From Megasphaera sp. UBA1696 (lineage in GTDB: Bacteria > Bacillota > Negativicutes > Veillonellales > Megasphaeraceae), in contig DCJQ01000024.1 of assembly GCA_002319965.1 (NCBI GenBank), positions 1 to 64,000 on the forward strand: a stretch of 64,000 nt of DNA. The letters are read 5' to 3'. Below, one piece after another: positions 59,438-64,000 of the stretch. The translations under genes and the position numbers were made by a program. The notes under the pieces are model-generated. The model worked only from the letters and a program-made list of their open reading frames with translations. It was not told the origin of the DNA and searched no databases. Numbering within the stretch: position 1 is the stretch's first letter; every line of letters begins with the position of its first letter.

Positions 59438-60577
59438 ATGGATTTTGCTTATAACGACGAACAGAAAGATATCATCAAAGTCGTCCGCGACTTGGTGCAA
59501 AAAGAAATCGTCCCCTACGCTGCAGAAATGGATGAAACGGGAAAGCTCCATGAAGGGCTTTTAGAAAAATTGGCAGCACAGGGACTATTGGGCGTCGCTA
59601 TTCCGGAAGAATTTGGTGGAGCCGGACTGGATGCCATTACCATTGCTGGTGTTTATGAAGAATTAGCTAAAGGCTGCGGCGGCGTTGCTACGACGGTAGC
59701 TGCCAATGCACTGGCTTCGTATCCGGTCATCTTGGCCGGCAACGACGACCAGAAGAAACGCTATTTTGACGTCATCAATGAAGACAACCTGGCTGCTTTT
59801 GCCCTGACGGAACCGGGAACCGGCTCCGATGCAGGCTCCGTATCGACACGGGCTACCAAGACGGAAGACGGCAAAGGCTATCTCTTGAACGGTACTAAGT
59901 GCTTCATTACCAACGGCGGTTTGGCTGAAATCTTTGTCGTCTTTGCCAATACCCGCAAAACCGGTGGTATTCGCGGTCTTACGCCGTTCATCGTCCGCAA
60001 GGGCACGCCGGGCTTTACCATCGGTAAAGAAGAAAATAAGATGGGTATCCGTGCGTCCAACACGACGGAACTCATTTTTGACAACTGCTTCGTTCCTGTT
60101 GAAGACCGTCTCGGCCGCGAAGGCAGCGGTTTCCGTATCGCCATGGCAACCCTCGATGCTGCTCGTCCTTTCGTCGGTGCCGTTTCCGTCGGCATTGCCG
60201 AAGCTGCTTTCCGTGCTTGCTGTGAATACGCCAAGGTTCGCGTACAGTTCGGTAAACCGATCGCATCCTTCCAGATGGTTCAGGCTATGATCGCCGATAT
60301 GGCCATGAAGGTCGAAGGCGCTCGCCTCCTCGTACACCGCGCTTGCTGGATGAAGGATCAGGGCATGGACTTCAGCCGTGAAGCGGCCATTGCCAAATGC
60401 AACGCTTCCGACGTCGCCATGCAGGTTACGACCGACGCCGTTCAGGTTATGGGCGGGTACGGTTACATCAAGGAATACCCCGTTGAAAAATACATGCGCG
60501 ATGCCAAAATCATGCAGATTTATGAAGGCACCAACCAAATTCAGCGGTTAGTTATTGCCAATAAGACACTTTACTGA
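59438..60577 (+). CDS. Short-chain acyl-CoA dehydrogenase
   Basis: A 379-residue FAD enzyme. FALTEPGTGSDAGS and KCFITNGGLAEIFVVFA are the flavin and substrate segments. The C-terminus QIYEGTNQIQRLVIANKTL carries the catalytic glutamate in YEGT. It oxidises, or in anaerobes via electron bifurcation reduces, a short acyl-CoA such as butyryl-CoA. No etfA or etfB is adjacent. It is preceded by two thioesterase genes. The promoter of the downstream pheS leader overlaps its end. Confidence 0.92.
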   Translation: MDFAYNDEQKDIIKVVRDLVQKEIVPYAAEMDETGKLHEGLLEKLAAQGLLGVAIPEEFGGAGLDAITIAGVYEELAKGCGGVATTVAANALASYPVILAGNDDQKKRYFDVINEDNLAAFALTEPGTGSDAGSVSTRATKTEDGKGYLLNGTKCFITNGGLAEIFVVFANTRKTGGIRGLTPFIVRKGTPGFTIGKEENKMGIRASNTTELIFDNCFVPVEDRLGREGSGFRIAMATLDAARPFVGAVSVGIAEAAFRACCEYAKVRVQFGKPIASFQMVQAMIADMAMKVEGARLLVHRACWMKDQGMDFSREAAIAKCNASDVAMQVTTDAVQVMGGYGYIKEYPVEKYMRDAKIMQIYEGTNQIQRLVIANKTLY

Positions 60578-60583
60578 TACAAT
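60555..60583 (+). promoter_or_regulatory. Promoter of the pheST leader
   Basis: TTGCCA (60555-60560), 17-bp spacer, extended -10 with TGA then TACAAT (60578-60583). It overlaps the end of the acyl-CoA dehydrogenase gene. Confidence 0.7.
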
Positions 60584-60589
60584 GTATCG

Positions 60590-60828
60590 TGAATTGAATA
60601 GCGATTTATTATGACGATGATAAAGAGGGCATGAAGGGACTTCCGTTTACAGGAAATCCGGGGCGTGGATTGAGAACCCGGTAACGGAAGCTTCATGCGT
60701 TCACTTTAGAGTCTCTTGCTGAACGGAGTAGGCAGGACGGGTGTTCCCGTTATAGGACATGAGAGAATCAAGTAGGGTGGTACCGCGGATAAGACTTTCG
60801 CCCCTTAGGGGGCGGGAGTCTATTTTTT
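60590..60828 (+). promoter_or_regulatory. T-box leader of pheST with terminator
   Basis: The T-box core AGGGTGGTACCGCGG is at 60774-60788. A terminator stem AGACT...AGTCT with inner CGCCCC/GGGGCG spans 60792-60821, followed by T residues. Stem I is short: GCATGAAG (60629-60636) pairs with CTTCATGC (60691-60698), then TTCCGTT with AACGGAA. A Phe specifier TTC may be at 60692-60694. Uncharged tRNA(Phe) would favour read-through into pheS. Confidence 0.93.
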
Positions 60829-60854
60829 ATGTACTTGCCAGTAGGAGGAAAACC

Positions 60855-61880
60855 ATGATCAGTGAAAAGATTGAGGCCATTAAAACGGCCGTAATGGAAG
60901 AGCTCGCCAAGAGCGAACATTTGCAGGATATCCAAGATATCCGCGTCAAGTTCCTGGGGAAAAAAGGGGAACTGACGGCGATTATGAAGGAAATGAAAAA
61001 CCTTTCCAAAGAAGATCGTCCGAAAGTCGGCCAGTTGGTCAATACGGCACGCAGTGCCATTGAAGAGCAGCTGAATGCTAAGTTGGAAGAAGTCAAAGCC
61101 AAGGAACTGGCTGCGAAACTCGAATCGGAAAAAATCGATATCACCCTGCCGGGACGTAAGCCGGTTACGGGCCACGAACATCCCCTCCATCAGACACTGC
61201 GCCTCATGGAAGACTCCTTCCTGCGCATGGGCTTTTCCATCGTCGAAGGGACCGATATCGAATCGGACTACTATAACTTCCAGTGCCTCAATCTGCCCGA
61301 AGACCACCCGGCACGGGATATGCAGGACTCGATGTACATTACCGACAACATCCTCCTCAGAACCCATACGTCAGGCATGCAGGCTCGGACCCTCCAGTCC
61401 CATAAGCCGAACGAACCTTTTAAGATCATCGCTCCCGGCAAGGTATATCGCTGCGACTACGATGCGACCCATTCGCCGGTCTTCCATCAGATGGAAGGCA
61501 TGATTATCGATAAGAACATCCGCTTCTCCGACCTCAAGGGCATGCTCGAAGACTTCCTCCGCGACATCTTCGGGGAAGACACGAAAGTCCGTTTCCGAGC
61601 CAGCTACTTCCCCTTTACGGAACCGAGTGCTGAAGTCGATATTTCCTGTGTCATGTGCGGCGGTGAAGGCTGCCGTGTCTGCTCCCATACGGGCTGGCTG
61701 GAAATCCTCGGCTGCGGCATGGTAAACCCCAATGTCCTGCGGCTGAACGGCTACGATCCGGACGTCGTCACGGGCTTTGCCTTCGGCATGGGTGTCGAAC
61801 GTATTGCCATGCTGAAATACGGCATCGACGACCTGCGTCTGTTCTATGAAAACGATATGCGGTTCTTGAACCAGTTCTAG
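60855..61880 (+). CDS. pheS: Phenylalanyl-tRNA synthetase alpha subunit
   Basis: A 342-residue class II synthetase subunit. A coiled-coil N-terminus for tRNA binding is followed by the catalytic domain. FNFQCLNLPEDHPARDMQ-like motif sequence appears as LNLPEDHPARDMQDSMY; HTSGMQAR is motif 2-like and GFAFGMGVERIAMLKYG is motif 3. ATG at 60855 follows GGAGG; an upstream in-frame start would lie inside the terminator. It is followed by pheT after 19 bases. Confidence 0.96.
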   Translation: MISEKIEAIKTAVMEELAKSEHLQDIQDIRVKFLGKKGELTAIMKEMKNLSKEDRPKVGQLVNTARSAIEEQLNAKLEEVKAKELAAKLESEKIDITLPGRKPVTGHEHPLHQTLRLMEDSFLRMGFSIVEGTDIESDYYNFQCLNLPEDHPARDMQDSMYITDNILLRTHTSGMQARTLQSHKPNEPFKIIAPGKVYRCDYDATHSPVFHQMEGMIIDKNIRFSDLKGMLEDFLRDIFGEDTKVRFRASYFPFTEPSAEVDISCVMCGGEGCRVCSHTGWLEILGCGMVNPNVLRLNGYDPDVVTGFAFGMGVERIAMLKYGIDDLRLFYENDMRFLNQF

Positions 61881-61899
61881 TTTCGGGAGGGAAAAGATA

Positions 61900-64000
61900 A
61901 TGAAAAGTTCTTTAACATGGATGCAAGAGTATGTCGACGTCGATATGAATCAAGACCCGCAGGCTTTTGCTGATAAATTGACGATGGCCGGCATTCCTGT
62001 CGAACAAGTTGAATATTGGGGACGGGACATCAAAAAAGTAATGACCGGTAAAATTCTTCAAATCGACCGCCATCCGGATGCCGATAAACTCGTCGTCTGC
62101 CAGGTAGACATGGGGGATGAACAGCTCCAGATCGTTACGGCTGCCACCAACGTGCGTGTCGGCCAAATCGTTCCCGTCGCCGTCCATGGCGCTCACCTGC
62201 CGGGCGGCACTAAAATCAAGCGCTCGAAGCTGCGCGGCGTCTTGTCCAACGGTATGTTCTGCTCGGCTCACGAATTCGGTTTCGATGACAGCCTGCTCCT
62301 GCCGGAAGAAAAAGAAGGCATCTGGATTCTGCCCGCTGATACGCCCCTTGGCGTCGATGCTGCCGAATACATGCAGGTCCGCGACGTCGTCTATGAATAT
62401 GAACTGACGGCTAACCGCGCCGACTGCTTCTCCATGGTCGGCCTGTCTCGTGAATTCGCCGCCCTCAGCGGGAAAGAAGCCCGTTACCCGGAAATTTCCG
62501 TCAAGGAATGCGATACGGCTATCGACGGCAAGGTCAAAGTTTCCATCGACGACGAAGAACTGTGCAGCCGTTATACGGCACGTCTTCTGCTCAACGTCAA
62601 AATCGGAAACTCGCCCTTGTGGATGCAGCAGCGCCTGCGTAAGTACGGCGTTCGCCCGATTAATAACGTCGTCGATGCCACGAACTATACCATGATCGAA
62701 TTGGGGATTCCTCTCCATGCTTACGATTACGACAAGGTTGCCGACCACCATCTCATCGCCCGCCGCGCCAAAGACGGGGAAGGGATGAAGACTCTCGACG
62801 ATACGGACCGTACCTTGACCGACAACATGCTGGTCATTGCCGACCCGGAAAAAGCCTGCTGCATCGCCGGCATCATGGGCGGCCTCGATTCGGAAGTCAC
62901 GAAAGATACGACGTCGGTCATCCTCGAATGTGCGTCTTTCAAAGGCTCCAATATCCGCCATACGGGCCGCATGCTCGGTTTGCGCTCGGAAGCGTCGGGC
63001 CGCTTTGAAAGAGGCCTCGATTCGGACAGCTGCATCAATTCCATCAACCGCTGCGCTCAGCTTCTCCAGGAAATGGGTGCCTGCGACGTAGCCAAAGGCA
63101 TCGTCGACGTCTACCCGAATAAACCGTCCGTCCGCCGCATCGCTTTTTCGGCCGATAAGATCAACGCCTTCTTGGGCACGGACATTCCTGAAGCCGACAT
63201 GATCGATTTGTTGGAACGCCTCCAGTTCGGCATCGAAAAAGACGGCGAAGCCTTGACCGCCGTCGTTCCCAGCTACCGCGGCGACTGCACGGAAATGTCC
63301 GACATCGCCGAAGAAGTCGCCCGTATCTACGGCTACGAAAACATTCCTTCGACTCGTCCGGCCGCTCCGATTTCAAAAGGGGAAACGGGCTTCCGCCACG
63401 AAGTCAATGAACGGATTTCGACGATCCTCAGCCGGGCCGGCCTCAACGAAACGGTCACCTTCAGCTTCATGCATCCTGACCAGCTCCAAAAGCTGCTCTT
63501 TGCCGAAAGCGATCCCGTCTGCAAGGCCGTTCCCATCCTCAATCCGATCACGGAAGATTTCCCCCTCATGCGGACGACCCTCATCCCGACCCTGATGGAT
63601 GTATTGGTCCGCAACCAGGCCGTAAAGAACGCCTCCGTCGGCATCTATGAAATCGCCCCCGTCTATCGTCCGAAACAGCTTCCGCTCACAGAACTTCCCG
63701 AACAGGAAGACTGCGTCGCAGGCCTCCTCTACGGCCAGCGGACAGACAACTCCTGGCCCGGAAAGGCTGAAAATTACGATTTCTATGATGTAAAAGGCAT
63801 GGTCGAAGCCGTCCTTGAAGGCTTAGGCATTCAGGCCGACCTTGAAGTGTCCGACTTTGCACCCCTTCATCCGGGAAAAGCCGCTCGCTTCGTCAAAGAC
63901 GGCAAAGTCCTCTGCGACTTTGGCGAACTCCATCCAAAAGCTATGGACAACTACGACGTCGCCGGTCCGGTCTACCTCTTTGAAATGCACATGGATGCCG
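61900..64000 (+). CDS. pheT: Phenylalanyl-tRNA synthetase beta subunit (3' end outside window)
   Basis: About 700 codons are visible of a protein usually near 800 residues; the frame is open to the right edge. An EMAP-type tRNA-binding domain is at about 40-150 (VTAATNVRVGQIVPVAVHG). The B3/B4 editing region contains NVVDATNYTMIELG, and the B5 domain follows near 400. ATG at 61900 follows GGGAGGG. The subunit binds tRNA(Phe) and edits mischarged tyrosine; it is expressed with pheS under the T-box. Confidence 0.96.
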   Translation, partial: MKSSLTWMQEYVDVDMNQDPQAFADKLTMAGIPVEQVEYWGRDIKKVMTGKILQIDRHPDADKLVVCQVDMGDEQLQIVTAATNVRVGQIVPVAVHGAHLPGGTKIKRSKLRGVLSNGMFCSAHEFGFDDSLLLPEEKEGIWILPADTPLGVDAAEYMQVRDVVYEYELTANRADCFSMVGLSREFAALSGKEARYPEISVKECDTAIDGKVKVSIDDEELCSRYTARLLLNVKIGNSPLWMQQRLRKYGVRPINNVVDATNYTMIELGIPLHAYDYDKVADHHLIARRAKDGEGMKTLDDTDRTLTDNMLVIADPEKACCIAGIMGGLDSEVTKDTTSVILECASFKGSNIRHTGRMLGLRSEASGRFERGLDSDSCINSINRCAQLLQEMGACDVAKGIVDVYPNKPSVRRIAFSADKINAFLGTDIPEADMIDLLERLQFGIEKDGEALTAVVPSYRGDCTEMSDIAEEVARIYGYENIPSTRPAAPISKGETGFRHEVNERISTILSRAGLNETVTFSFMHPDQLQKLLFAESDPVCKAVPILNPITEDFPLMRTTLIPTLMDVLVRNQAVKNASVGIYEIAPVYRPKQLPLTELPEQEDCVAGLLYGQRTDNSWPGKAENYDFYDVKGMVEAVLEGLGIQADLEVSDFAPLHPGKAARFVKDGKVLCDFGELHPKAMDNYDVAGPVYLFEMHMDA

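Overview
The window reads as chromosomal DNA of a diderm Firmicute (class Negativicutes, Megasphaera/Veillonella-like; the genus is inferred, not proven). It combines Firmicute-type regulation (a preQ1-I riboswitch, a T-box leader on pheST, TTGACA/TATAAT promoters) with Gram-negative envelope genes (hldE-hldD-gmhB-heptosyltransferases, an outer-membrane beta-barrel protein). It also carries biotin/sodium-pump methylmalonyl-CoA decarboxylase subunits and acyl-CoA enzymes typical of anaerobic acid producers. No tRNA, rRNA, CRISPR array or complete insertion sequence was seen.

Layout. (1) 1-12420 is an accessory island, more AT-rich at its left edge. A seven-gene, tightly packed operon (307-9182) encodes three dynamin-like GTPases, a small membrane-anchored protein with six consecutive His/Tyr-x-(Asp/Arg/Lys) triplets, a SPASM radical SAM enzyme, a B12-type radical SAM enzyme and a WYL-domain regulator. 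A relic region, a second near-copy of the WYL regulator and a 503-residue protein ending in a HicA-like domain follow. This is the most likely undescribed system: GTPase membrane machinery combined with peptide-modifying radical chemistry under defence-style WYL control. (2) 12473-18133 holds decarboxylase subunits A, D and C, a thioesterase and a catabolic-type acetolactate synthase. (3) 18218-27286 holds a TudS-like protein, signal peptidase, a riboswitch-controlled queT-queF pair, secreted and membrane proteins, folE-folB-folK fused by overlaps to a two-component system, and a phosphoesterase group. (4) 28031-39015 holds a GalT-like protein, deoD, queD-queE, a DnaQ-like exonuclease, an aldehyde dehydrogenase, a HAD phosphatase, an M16 protease and gluQ.

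(5) 39101-51957 is the division and cell-wall cluster: mraZ, rsmH, ftsL, murE, murF, mraY, murD, murG, murC, ddl, ftsQ, ftsZ. It lacks ftsI, ftsW, murB and ftsA at their usual places. (6) 51991-58111 holds nrdR and the ADP-heptose / inner-core LPS operon, ending in an outer-membrane protein. (7) 58114-58410 is a strongly promoted, highly structured, apparently non-coding RNA. (8) 58526 to the end holds two hotdog thioesterases, an acyl-CoA dehydrogenase, and pheS-pheT behind a T-box; pheT runs off the right edge.

Genes work together in clear modules: envelope construction (mur, fts, hld, waa), queuosine and folate made from the same GTP-derived pool (folE, queD, queE, queF, queT), acyl-CoA/carboxylate energy metabolism, and the accessory GTPase/radical SAM island. 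All functional calls rest on motifs and gene order read by eye; no database search was run.
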